64,000 nucleotides of DNA. It comes from Paeniglutamicibacter sulfureus (lineage in GTDB: Bacteria; Actinomycetota; Actinomycetes; Actinomycetales; Micrococcaceae). This document shows positions 53,360 through 62,504 of the stretch, one piece after another. The notes below the pieces were generated by a model. It was not told where the DNA came from, searched no databases, and saw nothing but the letters and a program-made list of their open reading frames with translations. The DNA lies in assembly GCF_030512175.1 (NCBI RefSeq), contig NZ_JAULBL010000001.1:248001-312000 (forward strand). Reading direction: 5' to 3'. How positions within the stretch are numbered: the first letter of the stretch is position 1; each line of letters starts with the position of its first letter. Made by a program: the position numbers and the translations under genes.

Positions 53360-54985
53360 CTACAACCGCGCCACCAACCGCTCCGCCGTCCGCAGGGCCA
53401 GCGCAGCCAGCGTCAATGTCGGGTTGGCCGTACCGGCGGTGGGGAACACCGATGAACCGACCACCCACAGGTTCGGCACGTCATGGCTGCGGCCTTCCGC
53501 ATCCACCACCGAGGTGGCCGGGTTTTCACCCATCGCCGTCGTTCCCATGATGTGCCCGGCACCGAATGGGACGTCGGAGTGGTTGCGCTCGGTGGCCTCC
53601 AGCTCTGCGAACAGGTTTTCATGTACGGCGGCCGCGTCGGCCATGCCGGCGCGGACAGACGCGCCGACGGCGAAGGTGATGCGGGGACGAGGCAATCCGA
53701 TGTCGTCGAGGTTGTTGAAGTCCGGCACGATGCGGTTGCCCGGGTCGGGCAGCTGCTCGACCGAGCTGGCAAACCGGATCTCGCGCTGGACGTGCTCATT
53801 CCAGCGCCGCGCCAGTGCGTTGCCGCCTTCGCGCAGGCGTGGGAACGGAGCGGGGGCGGTGAACTCGAACGTCGGATCACCGATGGGGAACCGCCATCCG
53901 TCGTTGCCGATCTCGACGCGGAAGGCACTGCGCGCGTCCGCATCGGGACGCTCGCGGGTGCTGTCTATCCCGGCCGTCGAGCCCGGGCCGCGCTGGGGAT
54001 ACACCGGATCGCGAGACAAGGCCCACGACAGCTGGATCGGGTGGTCCATCAGGTTGCGACCCACTTGATCCGAGGAGTTCGCCACTCCCCGCCCATTGTC
54101 GCTGGACAGCAGCAGCTTCGGCGTCTCGATGCCGTGCGCGGCCAGCACCACGGCCTTGGCCAGCACCGTGTGATCGGTCCGGTCGGGTGTGCGGTATCGC
54201 ACCCCGGTCGCGCGGCCACCGCTCACCAGCACGTCGAACACCACGGCGTTGGCCACCAACCGTGCACCGTTCTCCCGGGCACGCTCCAGGTGGATGAGCG
54301 CGTCATACTTGGCGCCGATGGGACAAATGGGGATGCAGTTGCTGTTCCCCTCGCAGCGCGGACGGTCATTGAAGGAGGATTCGGAGTTGCGTGCCTGAGG
54401 GGTGGACCGAACCTGCAGACCGATCCCGGCAGCGGCTTGGCCGATCACCCGGTCCAGAAAGCTGGTCGGTATCGCCTCCATGGGGTACCCCGCGCTGCGC
54501 GGTGACCCCAGGTCCTCGTTCGAGTCTCCTGAAACGCCCATTTCGCGCTCCGCCCTGACATACCACGGCTCGAGATCGTTGTAGGTGATCGGCCAGTCCG
54601 CGCCGACCCCGAACCGGGTCCGCATCTCGAAGTCCCTGGGCAACAGCCGCGGCGTGCTGCCCAGCCAGTGCCAGGTGGTGCCGCCCACGATCCGTTCATA
54701 GGTGGAGCCGAAGGCATCGGGTCCGTCCTGGATGAAGTAGCCGGTGCCGGGAACCCCGATCTCCAGGCTGGTCGGATGTGGCGCCCACGGCACATTCGGG
54801 TACGGGCTTTCGGGGACCTTGGCCGGGGCGGCCCGAAAGACCTCGACCGCTTGGTCGCGATCCACCGGTGGTCCGGCTTCGAGCATGATGACGCCGACAC
54901 CCGCGCGCGTGAGCGCATCGGCGACCAGGGCTCCGGCCACGCCGGAACCCACGATGACCACATCGGTGGTGAGAGTATCGCTCAT
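53360..54985 (-). CDS. GMC-type flavoprotein dehydrogenase, sugar dehydrogenase large-subunit type
   Basis: 541 residues. FAD motif GSGVAGAL at residues 13-20, and the C-terminal GMC part with HIMGTTAMG and FPTAGTANPTLT. Around residues 209-219 the cysteines in RCEGNSNCIPICPIG match the cluster that holds a 3Fe-4S centre in bacterial FAD-dependent glucose/fructose/gluconate dehydrogenases. It likely oxidises a sugar or polyol outside the membrane, carried out by the Tat-exported small subunit. No cytochrome subunit is nearby. ATGA overlap with the small-subunit gene. Confidence 0.88.
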   Translation of the reverse strand: MSDTLTTDVVIVGSGVAGALVADALTRAGVGVIMLEAGPPVDRDQAVEVFRAAPAKVPESPYPNVPWAPHPTSLEIGVPGTGYFIQDGPDAFGSTYERIVGGTTWHWLGSTPRLLPRDFEMRTRFGVGADWPITYNDLEPWYVRAEREMGVSGDSNEDLGSPRSAGYPMEAIPTSFLDRVIGQAAAGIGLQVRSTPQARNSESSFNDRPRCEGNSNCIPICPIGAKYDALIHLERARENGARLVANAVVFDVLVSGGRATGVRYRTPDRTDHTVLAKAVVLAAHGIETPKLLLSSDNGRGVANSSDQVGRNLMDHPIQLSWALSRDPVYPQRGPGSTAGIDSTRERPDADARSAFRVEIGNDGWRFPIGDPTFEFTAPAPFPRLREGGNALARRWNEHVQREIRFASSVEQLPDPGNRIVPDFNNLDDIGLPRPRITFAVGASVRAGMADAAAVHENLFAELEATERNHSDVPFGAGHIMGTTAMGENPATSVVDAEGRSHDVPNLWVVGSSVFPTAGTANPTLTLAALALRTAERLVARL

Positions 54986-55524
54986 GGCACATCATCCCAT
55001 TTCGAAAAGCCGATTTCCGTGCTCGCCGGCTCGGCGAACGGCAGCGTCTCCCACGCCAGGGCCTCCAGGTAGTCAGCGGTCCGGCCATTGACCAGGCCCG
55101 AATACCAATGGACAAGGATCTGCCGGGCTGTCTCCGCCACGGCATCGTCATCCAGGACGCCGCTGCGACGAACTTCGTCGAAGGTCCTGGGTCGACGCTT
55201 CACGCGCACCGTGCCGTTGACCAGCACGCGGAGTGTCTGCGCGTGTGCCGGATCATTGCTCAGGGCCCGCAGGTACTGCTGACCCACCTCGTCGCGCAGA
55301 CTGAATTCATTGTCGGTCAAGATGTCCGAGAGCTCCATGAACTCATCGAGCGTGACCGCCCGCGGCGTGGTTGCTGCCCTGACCGGTGGCGCCGTGAGGC
55401 CGCCTGCGGCAACGGCGCCCGCGGCGGCGGCAAGCCCGACCAGCACCCCGCGCCGAGTCGGGAGGTGTGCGGGGTCTCGTTCACTCTGCGTGAGAGCTCC
55501 CGACTGAGGATCCTGTAGTGCCAT
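54982..55524 (-). CDS. sugar dehydrogenase small subunit with Tat-like signal
   Basis: 180 residues. The N-terminus has RRGVLVGLAAAAGAVAAGGL with Arg-Arg, a Tat-type signal. The mature part (FMELSDILTDNEFSLRDEVG, then LVHWYSGLVNG and ALAWETLPF) matches the small subunit of membrane FAD-dependent sugar/sorbitol dehydrogenases, a chaperone-like partner that escorts the large subunit through Tat. First gene of the two-gene operon. Confidence 0.85.
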   Translation of the reverse strand: MALQDPQSGALTQSERDPAHLPTRRGVLVGLAAAAGAVAAGGLTAPPVRAATTPRAVTLDEFMELSDILTDNEFSLRDEVGQQYLRALSNDPAHAQTLRVLVNGTVRVKRRPRTFDEVRRSGVLDDDAVAETARQILVHWYSGLVNGRTADYLEALAWETLPFAEPASTEIGFSKWDDVP

Positions 55525-55874
55525 GCTCTTCTGCCCCCCGAGATCAACTGGTGTGGGTTCGACGCGGCTGGGGCCCTATGGGGATAGGACGGCATTGCCG
55601 TGGACTCTTCATGATTCTCCCGAAACCGACCCGACGGCAATCCCTAGATTTGGGGGGATGCACACCACTCAGTCGCACAGAATATAGGGACCCGGCCAGC
55701 CCGAAGGAAAGCTTCACGTGGGTGGGTATGGCACGCCATTCCCTGGGGGCGGTGGATCGTTGCGGCGTCAACCAACCACACCGGGTGAATGCCGGCGGCA
55801 GCACTGTCGCGCTGTCCGCCAAGGGCCAAGCCACAAATGGTCAAAAGGCCTCCCCCGTGGACTACCCTCGATAT
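55525..55874. other. divergent control region between the sugar dehydrogenase and moaA
   Basis: About 350 nt. It must contain promoters for both directions. No Moco riboswitch fold or clear operator was recognised. The plus-strand frame is open upstream of moaA but lacks homology-like character. Confidence 0.4.
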
Positions 55875-56978
55875 ATGGCGACGAACACAGACACACCCCG
55901 CAGCACCGTCAGCCTGCCCATGCCCACCATCCTGACACCGGCACCCGCAGACTCCCCCGGGCTCAGCGACAAGTTCGGCCGACAGGCCACCGACCTGCGC
56001 ATCTCCCTGATCGACAAGTGCAACCTGCGCTGCACCTACTGCATGCCCGCCGACGGGCTGGCCTGGCTGCCCAAGTCCAAGCTGCTGACGCTGGAGGAAA
56101 TCTCCCGGATCGTGCGCATCGGCGTGCGCGACCTGGGTGTGCGCGAACTGCGCCTCACCGGCGGCGAACCGCTGGTGCGCGTGGACCTGCCCCAGATCAT
56201 CGCCGCGGTGCGCACCGAATACCCGGACCTTCCCATATCCCTGACCACCAACGGGGTGGGGCTGGCCAAGAAGGCCGCGGCGCTCAAAGAGGCCGGACTG
56301 ACCCGCATCAACGTTTCCCTCGACACCCTGCACGCCGAGACCTTCGCCAAGCTCACCCGGCGCGACCACATCGACTCGGTGTTCGCCGGCATCGATGCGG
56401 CACTGGCCGCCAACCTGGCGCCGGTGAAGATCAACGCGGTGCTGATGCGCGGGATCAACGACGAGCAGGCACCCGAGCTGCTGGCCTGGGCGCTGGAGCG
56501 CGGCCTGGAGCTGCGCTTCATCGAGCAGATGCCGCTGGATGCCGACCATGTGTGGCGCAAGGACAACATGGTCACCGCCGCGGATTTGCGAGCCTACCTG
56601 GAAACACGCTTCCGCCTCTCACCCGACACACGTCCGCGCGACGGCGCTCCGGCCGAACGCTTCCTGGTCTCCACCCCGCAGGACCCCGACACCATCCTGG
56701 GTGCGGTGGGCATCATCGCCTCGGTGTCCGAGCCGTTCTGCTCCGACTGCAAGCGCACCCGCATCACCGCCGAGGGCAAGGTCATGAGCTGCCTGTTCTC
56801 GCGCGAGGAAACCGACCTGTCCGCACTGTTGCGCGACGGCTCGGACGACGTGGCCATTGCCGAACGTTGGCGGGCTGCCATGTGGGGCAAGCCCCGGGCC
56901 CACGGCATGGACCACACCGGACTGGGCTCCAAGGACTTTGTACAATCGGACCGCTCCATGAGCGCCATCGGAGGATAA
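55875..56978 (+). CDS. moaA: GTP 3',8-cyclase MoaA
   Basis: 367 residues from ATG at 55875. Radical-SAM cluster CNLRCTYC, RLTGGEPLVR, and the C-terminal second cluster CSDCKRTRIT with a later VMSCLF. It converts GTP to the cyclic precursor in the first step of molybdenum cofactor synthesis. It is followed immediately by moaD and is on the opposite strand from the moeA-moaC-mog-moaE operon. Confidence 0.96.
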   Translation: MATNTDTPRSTVSLPMPTILTPAPADSPGLSDKFGRQATDLRISLIDKCNLRCTYCMPADGLAWLPKSKLLTLEEISRIVRIGVRDLGVRELRLTGGEPLVRVDLPQIIAAVRTEYPDLPISLTTNGVGLAKKAAALKEAGLTRINVSLDTLHAETFAKLTRRDHIDSVFAGIDAALAANLAPVKINAVLMRGINDEQAPELLAWALERGLELRFIEQMPLDADHVWRKDNMVTAADLRAYLETRFRLSPDTRPRDGAPAERFLVSTPQDPDTILGAVGIIASVSEPFCSDCKRTRITAEGKVMSCLFSREETDLSALLRDGSDDVAIAERWRAAMWGKPRAHGMDHTGLGSKDFVQSDRSMSAIGG

Positions 56979-57272
56979 TTGCGCATTCGATACTTTGCCG
57001 CCGCGGCCCAGGCCGCCGGCACGACAGAGGAACGACTCGACCTGCTTCAGCTGCCCGGCGCCACGCTGGGCACGGTGATCGAACACCTTGCAGCCAACGC
57101 CCCCTCAGCTGCCCCGGTCCCCGACGGGCCGCTGCTGCGCCGCACCACTTCGCTGGCCACCGTGCTGGGGCGCTGCAGCTTCCTGGTCAACGGCGTGAGC
57201 GAACAGGACAAGGACCGCGTGCTGCGCCCCGGCGACGAGCTGGACGTGCTGCCGCCCTTCGCCGGCGGATAG
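56979..57272 (+). CDS. moaD: molybdopterin synthase sulfur carrier subunit MoaD
   Basis: 97 residues, beta-grasp fold, ending in the required Gly-Gly (LPPFAGG) where the thiocarboxylate forms. The TTG start at 56979 directly follows moaA, with GGAGG 4 nt upstream. It works with MoaE. It ends 9 nt from the convergent ABC1 kinase gene. Confidence 0.94.
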   Translation: MRIRYFAAAAQAAGTTEERLDLLQLPGATLGTVIEHLAANAPSAAPVPDGPLLRRTTSLATVLGRCSFLVNGVSEQDKDRVLRPGDELDVLPPFAGG

Positions 57273-57281
57273 CGGATAAGC

Positions 57282-58994
57282 TCAGCGCCCGCGGCGCCCC
57301 GCCCACAGCCCGTGCAGCAACGGCAGCGCCGAGAGCCACATCAGCACGGTGCCCAGCACCGCATCGTCAGCGTGCAGCACCGCGCCGGCGAGCAGCAGGG
57401 CGGCGAACACCACTGCCGAGGCGGTCCGCGTCCCGGTGGCCTCGACCCGCGCCAGCCGGCGTTCCAGCTTCGGGTTTGCCACCGCGAGCGAGCCGTCCTG
57501 CAGTCCGCTGAACAGCGCGTCGATCCGCCGCGGCAGGCCCAGGCCCAGCGTCGCGGCCTCCAGCAGCTGCCCCGCCATGTCCTGGACGATGTTGCCGCGC
57601 TGTTCGCGCAGCAGCTGCGCCGCATAGGGTTCGACCGAGTCCCAGAGGTTGAAGGCCGGGTCCAGCGAGCTGCACACGCCCGAAGTCAGAGACATGGCAC
57701 GGATGATGAGCAGGAAGTTCTCCGGCACCTGGAACGGCAGCGAGCGGACGACGTGTCCGAACTCCTCGGCGAACTCGCGGAACTCCCGCGGGTCCACCTC
57801 GCGCAGCTCGGCAAAGCCCATGCCGCCAAATCTGGCGAAGAGCTGCGTCAGCGCGCGCTCCAGCTCGGCGGTGTCGGCCGTTGACACCAGCACGCCCAGC
57901 TCCCCGATCGCGGCGACCAGTCCCTTGCCGTCGCGCCCGGCGGCGGAGATCAGCAGCTTGCGCAGCCCGCTGCGGGTGTTGGACGGGACCTCGCCCATCA
58001 TGCCGAAGTCGATGAAGGTCAGCTTCCAGGGATGCGGGGCTTCCGGGTCGGTGGCCGGGGTGACGAAAATGTTGCCCGGGTGCGGATCGGCATGGAAGAA
58101 GCCGCTGGTGAACAGCTGGTCGAACATCACCGCGGCGAACACCGGAGCCACCTCGCCCGGATCGATGCCTGCGGCCCGCAGCCCGGACAGGTCGGTGATC
58201 TTGATGGCGGTGACATCTTCCAGGGTGAGTACGCGGCGGGTGCAGCGCTCCCATACGACCCCGGGCACCGCCACGCGGTGGTCGTGATCGAAGTCGGCGC
58301 CGAAGCGCTCGGCGTTGGCCGCCTCGTTGAGGTAGTCGATTTCCTGCAGGCTGGTGGCGGCAAACTCCTCGACCAACGCCGGGGCGTTGGCGCGCCTGGA
58401 CACCACGCGCACGTGGCTGAGCCAGCCGGCCACCTTCCGCAGCGCCGCCAGGTCGGTGGCGACGATCCCGTCGATGCCCGGCCGCTGCACCTTCACCACC
58501 ACGGTGTCGAAACCGGCCGCCGCGGCATCCTCGGGCATCAGCCGCGCCCGGTGCACTTGCCCAAGCGAGGCGGCGGCGATCGGCACCTGCTCGACCGAGG
58601 CGAACACCGTCTCCAGCGTCGTGCCCAGCTCGGCCTCTGCCAGCGCGCGGATGGCGGAGAACGGGACGGGCGGCACCTCGTCCTGCAACCCCTCGAGCTC
58701 CGCGGTGATTTCCGGCGGCAGCACGTCGAGGCGCGAAGACATGAACTGGCCGACCTTGATCATCAGTCCGCCCAGGTCCACCGCGAGCACATGGAAGCGC
58801 TGCGCGAAGCGCCGCATGCGCCGGGCACGGGAGCGCTCGGCAACCCGCGCGAGCCCAAGGCGGGGCAGGAACAATTCGAAGAACCACGTGACGGCGAGGT
58901 TCCAGGCGGCGAAGCGCAGGATGCGCCGGTAGCGGGCGCGGGTGTTCCCCGCGCCCGCCATCATCTCCGCGCGGTCCCGGGGACCGGAGGCCAC
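57282..58994 (-). CDS. ABC1/UbiB (AarF) family atypical kinase
   Basis: 570 residues. The KxGQ motif is in LMIKVGQFMSSRLDVLP, then the A-rich loop PIAAASLGQVHRA, HADPHPGN and the DFGMMG metal-binding motif, and two C-terminal membrane helices. UbiB-type ATPases support quinone or lipid handling at the membrane; the partner here is unknown. GTG at 58994 follows the PadR stop codon by 4 nt, so the regulator and kinase form one operon. Confidence 0.9.
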   Translation of the reverse strand: MASGPRDRAEMMAGAGNTRARYRRILRFAAWNLAVTWFFELFLPRLGLARVAERSRARRMRRFAQRFHVLAVDLGGLMIKVGQFMSSRLDVLPPEITAELEGLQDEVPPVPFSAIRALAEAELGTTLETVFASVEQVPIAAASLGQVHRARLMPEDAAAAGFDTVVVKVQRPGIDGIVATDLAALRKVAGWLSHVRVVSRRANAPALVEEFAATSLQEIDYLNEAANAERFGADFDHDHRVAVPGVVWERCTRRVLTLEDVTAIKITDLSGLRAAGIDPGEVAPVFAAVMFDQLFTSGFFHADPHPGNIFVTPATDPEAPHPWKLTFIDFGMMGEVPSNTRSGLRKLLISAAGRDGKGLVAAIGELGVLVSTADTAELERALTQLFARFGGMGFAELREVDPREFREFAEEFGHVVRSLPFQVPENFLLIIRAMSLTSGVCSSLDPAFNLWDSVEPYAAQLLREQRGNIVQDMAGQLLEAATLGLGLPRRIDALFSGLQDGSLAVANPKLERRLARVEATGTRTASAVVFAALLLAGAVLHADDAVLGTVLMWLSALPLLHGLWAGRRGR

Positions 58995-58998
58995 CTAA

Positions 58999-59541
58999 TC
59001 AGCCCTGGGCGAGGATCGAGTACAGCTTGCGGCGTGCCTCCTCAAGCACCGCCACAGCCTCCTGGACCTGCTCCGGGGTGCCGGTGCGGCCCACCTGTGC
59101 GGCGGCCTGGGCCAGCTCGACGCCTGCCTTGGGCAGCGAACCGCCGCCGGATCCAGCAGTTCCCCCGGCGGGCTCCCACGGCACCGAGAGCTTCGAGTCG
59201 GCAACCTCCTCGCGGCCGGCCTCGGTCAGCGAGTAGATCTTGCGGCCGTTGGATTCCTCGGCGTTGACAGACCCTTCGTCAGCCAGCAGCTGCAGCGTGG
59301 GGTAGACGGAGCCTGCGCTGGGCTTCCATGCCCCTCCGCTGCGCTCCTCGATCTCCCGGATGATTTGGTAGCCGTGCATGGGCCGCTCGGCGAGCAGGGC
59401 AAGAACCGCCGAGCGCACCTCGCCGCGTCCCGCGCGGGTGCCCGCGCGCTTTTCAAAGCGTGAACGCAGCTCCTCGACGGCCTGCCACACGCCGTCCAGG
59501 TTGTTGGCGGAGAAACCGCCCGTTGGATTTGAGTGGTGCAT
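58999..59541 (-). CDS. PadR-family transcriptional regulator
   Basis: 180 residues from ATG at 59541 with GAGGAG at about 6 nt. The winged HTH is clear: RSAVLALLAERPMHGYQIIRE, GSVYPTLQLLADEGSV and GRKIYSLTEAGRE. A Gly-rich linker and C-terminal helix for dimerisation follow. It is joined to the ABC1 kinase gene, so it probably regulates it and itself through the repeats just upstream. Confidence 0.9.
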   Translation of the reverse strand: MHHSNPTGGFSANNLDGVWQAVEELRSRFEKRAGTRAGRGEVRSAVLALLAERPMHGYQIIREIEERSGGAWKPSAGSVYPTLQLLADEGSVNAEESNGRKIYSLTEAGREEVADSKLSVPWEPAGGTAGSGGGSLPKAGVELAQAAAQVGRTGTPEQVQEAVAVLEEARRKLYSILAQG

Positions 59542-59554
59542 GATGCTCTCCTCT

Positions 59555-59591
59555 ATCGCTAACGATGTACGAACGATACTTAAAGATACGT
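59555..59591 (-). promoter_or_regulatory. candidate PadR operator
   Basis: ATCGCTAACGAT (59555-59566) is an inverted repeat with 4-bp arms, followed by further CGATAC/GATACG copies to 59590. It lies right upstream of the padR ribosome site, fitting autoregulation. Confidence 0.5.
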
Positions 59592-59712
59592 CGCCCGATG
59601 CTGGGAAATCCATGGGTTTGGGCCTTGAATTGCCTATAAGCCAAGGGCCTTCCGCCCATGTCGACCGCCGGGCGACAATCGGTCAGACTATATCTTTCGC
59701 TGAAACCCAAAA

Positions 59713-59761
59713 GGCGATCCCCGCCACCCTGGCCCGAGGGGCCTTGGTGGCGGGGATCGCC
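59713..59761 (-). terminator. terminator of the alanine/sodium symporter gene
   Basis: Perfect 16-bp arms, GGCGATCCCCGCCACC and its complement, with an inner GGCCC hairpin in the loop; the minus strand continues TTTTGGGTTT. It starts 32 nt past the symporter stop codon. Confidence 0.85.
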
Positions 59762-59792
59762 CGTGGTGTCCGCGACTGCGGAAAGGGTGGCG

Positions 59793-61316
59793 CTAGGAGC
59801 GGTCACCCACGGCGTCGCGTTCCGAGCTGGACATGCGGCTGGAGCCCAGGACGTCCCCGGCCTTCCAGTCCGCCCATCCCGGACGTTCCTTCATGAAGGC
59901 CTCGATCTCGTCCTTGGTGGCCTCGAGCTTCGGGTCGTGTTTGAGGTACCAGCGGGTCTCGCGGGCAATCATGCCCGAGAGGATCAGTAGGCCGATCAGG
60001 TTCGGGATGGCCATCAGGCCGTTCATCATGTCGGAGAAGTTCCACACGGCTGTCAGCTGCGTGGTGCAACCCACGTAGACGACCAGCGAGAAGACCACGC
60101 GGAAGGGCATGACCGCCTTGCGCCCGAGGAGTCGCTCGATGTTGCGTTCACCGTAGTAGGACCAGCCCAGGATGGTGGAGAAGGCGAACATGACCAGGCC
60201 GATGGTCACGATCCAGTGGCCCCATTCACCTGGCAGGCCGAAGGTGAAGGCATGTCCCGTCATCAGGGAGGCAGCGATCTGCTCCCCGGTTTCCGGGTCG
60301 ACATAGTTCCAGGCTCCGGTGGTGATGATGACCAGGCCGGTGCAGGTGACAACGATGATGGTGTCGATGAAGGTCTGGGTCATGGAGACCAGGCCCTGGC
60401 GGACCGGGTGGGTGGTCTGCGCCGCGGCGGCCGCGATGGCTGCCGAGCCCATGCCCGATTCATTCGAGAAGATGCCGCGGGCCACGCCGAACTGAACGGC
60501 GATGATGATGGCCGAGCCGGCGAAGCCGCCGACCGCGGAGGTGCCGGTGAAGGCTTCGGTGAAGATCTGGCCGATGGCCGCGGGGATCTGGCCCACGTTG
60601 GCAATCAGGATGTAGATGGCCGCGGCGACGTAGAAGACGATCATGATCGGCACGAAGCCGGCGGTGACCTTGCCGATGGACTTGATGCCGCCCACGAGCA
60701 CGACCATGGCCATGATGGTCAGCACCAGGCCGGTGGTCCAGGTCGGGACGTTGAAGGAGTTCTCCAGGTTGGCCGAGATCGAGTTGCCCTGGGTCATGTT
60801 GCCGATGCCGAAGCAGGCAATGGTGGCGGCAATGGCGAAGAACAGCGCCAGGAACTTGCCCAGGGGACCGCGGATGCCGCGCTCCAGGTAGTACTGCGGA
60901 CCGCCGGACTTCTCCCCCGCCGCGTCGGTGCCACGGTAACGGACACCCAGGTAGGCCTCCGAGTACTTCGAGGCCATGCCGAGCAGACCGGTGACCCACA
61001 TCCAGAACAGCGCACCCGGGCCGCCGATGCCGATGGCCGTGGCCACGCCGACGATGTTACCGGTGCCGACGGTGGCGGCAAGTGCGGTGGTCAATGCCTG
61101 GAACTGGGAGATGTCTCCCTCTGATCCGGCGTCCTTGCGCTTGAGCAGGCCCAGGCGCAGCGCTGCGCCCAGTTTCAGGAATTGGAGTCCGCCCAGGCGG
61201 AAGGTCAGGTAAAGCCCGGTGCCCAAAAGCAACGGGATCAGCAGGAAGGGTCCCCAGATGACGCTACTGATGTCACCGAGGAGAGTTGCGAGGTCGTCCA
61301 TAAGTATGGGTCCCAT
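59793..61316 (-). CDS. alanine/glycine:cation symporter (AGCS/AlsT)
   Basis: 507 residues with about eleven membrane helices. AGCS signatures are GNIVGVATAIGIGGPGALFWMW and GIFSNESGMGSAAIAAAAA. It imports alanine or glycine with sodium. ATG at 61316 is chosen; 61301 is an alternative. No glycine riboswitch was recognised upstream. Single gene with its own terminator. Confidence 0.94.
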   Translation of the reverse strand: MGPILMDDLATLLGDISSVIWGPFLLIPLLLGTGLYLTFRLGGLQFLKLGAALRLGLLKRKDAGSEGDISQFQALTTALAATVGTGNIVGVATAIGIGGPGALFWMWVTGLLGMASKYSEAYLGVRYRGTDAAGEKSGGPQYYLERGIRGPLGKFLALFFAIAATIACFGIGNMTQGNSISANLENSFNVPTWTTGLVLTIMAMVVLVGGIKSIGKVTAGFVPIMIVFYVAAAIYILIANVGQIPAAIGQIFTEAFTGTSAVGGFAGSAIIIAVQFGVARGIFSNESGMGSAAIAAAAAQTTHPVRQGLVSMTQTFIDTIIVVTCTGLVIITTGAWNYVDPETGEQIAASLMTGHAFTFGLPGEWGHWIVTIGLVMFAFSTILGWSYYGERNIERLLGRKAVMPFRVVFSLVVYVGCTTQLTAVWNFSDMMNGLMAIPNLIGLLILSGMIARETRWYLKHDPKLEATKDEIEAFMKERPGWADWKAGDVLGSSRMSSSERDAVGDRS

Positions 61317-61691
61317 ATCTTCTCGTGCGAGTGGTGAAAGTGCGAGCGTGACTGCTGTCACAAAGCACTTATCCTACGGTATATCCCACGTCCGGTGACC
61401 AATTGCACGTGACATCCCGATTAACCAAGACAAACGGTAACGATTCAGCGACGATCGGTCGTAATCATCTCCCAAAACACGAAAAAGGACCGTTCCCTTC
61501 CCGAAGCGGGAAAGAAGCGGTCCTTTGGACGAGGTGTAGAAACGCCTTACTTGCCTAAAACGGAAGGCTTGCCGAAGGGGCCAACCACGGTGATCCTTCG
61601 CGGACGGGATGCCAGCAGCACCGCCAGTAATCAAAGACACCTGGCACGGCGTTCTCGCAGCGAAACACCGGCGACTACGGTCCGTGCTTTC
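61317..61691. other. intergenic region between the symporter and the TelA-linked gene
   Basis: About 375 nt. It holds the symporter promoter and the terminator at 61482-61528; no gene is seen. Confidence 0.5.
61482..61528 (-). terminator. terminator downstream of the TelA operon
   Basis: Arms AAAGGACCG and CGGTCCTTT enclose a second hairpin; the minus strand ends in TTTTTC. It terminates transcription from the membrane-protein gene that stops at 61692. Confidence 0.75.
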
Positions 61692-62504
61692 TTACTTGAT
61701 CCCGAAGTCGAAGCCACCTGGTTGGTGGTGCCCGAACCGCTCCCGGAGGAAGTTGCCCGTAGTGGTCAAATCCGCCGAGGTTTGGTTGTGCCGGGTGGAG
61801 TGCAACGTCTCGGCCTGTCCCAGAAGGAGACGAAGTTGCTCAACCAATTCCTCATTGGGTGTTCGCCCGTTTGGTTGCCGATTGTCCACCATGCTCGGCG
61901 GTACGGCCAGGAATCCCTGAAGAACATTGGGTAGGTACTCCCGCACCATGGCTTCGAGTTCATACTCAAAGCGCGCATCGCCAGAGGGCTGCCGGGTTTC
62001 CGCGTCGATGACCGAGTCAAGCATCTGGCACGTTTCCAGAATGGTTACGTACGTATCAGCGGGAAGACGGTGCTTGTTCTGTTTGGCTTGCGTGCTCACC
62101 CATGTCAGAGCGGTCGACAGTTCGTCCGACGCCCCGGCAACCGGAGTTGCTGCCGGGGACGGCTGGTAGAACTGGATCGGCGGCGCTGGTGCGGCCACTG
62201 GCGCCGGTATCTGGACCGTCTCGCCACTGCGCAGTCTCCGAACCCGCCTGGGGAGCCAGAGATCGCGAAGCATGTAGGACCGCACGGCCGACAAGACCAT
62301 GGATCCGAGACCGAGCATAGCGCCGCTGCCATTAGGGAGAGAGAAAGCACCAATAAAGAGGACAGCGTAGAGCCCACCTTCAAGCATGACCTTTTTGTTC
62401 TTGGCGCCCATGCCGATGATGAGCACGTAAAAAGCGGCGAAAAGCCAAAATACGAAGGCAAGAACCACTTTGAAGATGTTCCCTCGAGTGAAGCGCGACA
62501 GCAT
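61692..62504 (-). CDS. membrane protein coupled to the TelA-type gene
   Basis: 270 residues. Two to three N-terminal helices (VVLAFVFWLFAAFYVLIIGMG, then GGLYAVLFIGAFSLP), a Pro-rich linker, and a cytoplasmic helical domain of about 150 residues with ETCQMLDSVIDAE and REYLPNVLQGFLAVP. It resembles the XpaC-like membrane partners commonly encoded beside TelA-type proteins. Its ATG overlaps the telA stop codon by one base. Confidence 0.75.
   Translation of the reverse strand: MLSRFTRGNIFKVVLAFVFWLFAAFYVLIIGMGAKNKKVMLEGGLYAVLFIGAFSLPNGSGAMLGLGSMVLSAVRSYMLRDLWLPRRVRRLRSGETVQIPAPVAAPAPPIQFYQPSPAATPVAGASDELSTALTWVSTQAKQNKHRLPADTYVTILETCQMLDSVIDAETRQPSGDARFEYELEAMVREYLPNVLQGFLAVPPSMVDNRQPNGRTPNEELVEQLRLLLGQAETLHSTRHNQTSADLTTTGNFLRERFGHHQPGGFDFGIK

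Noticed and set aside
61317-61480. Glycine riboswitch before the AGCS symporter
   Set aside because: The conserved glycine-aptamer segments were not found on the minus strand.
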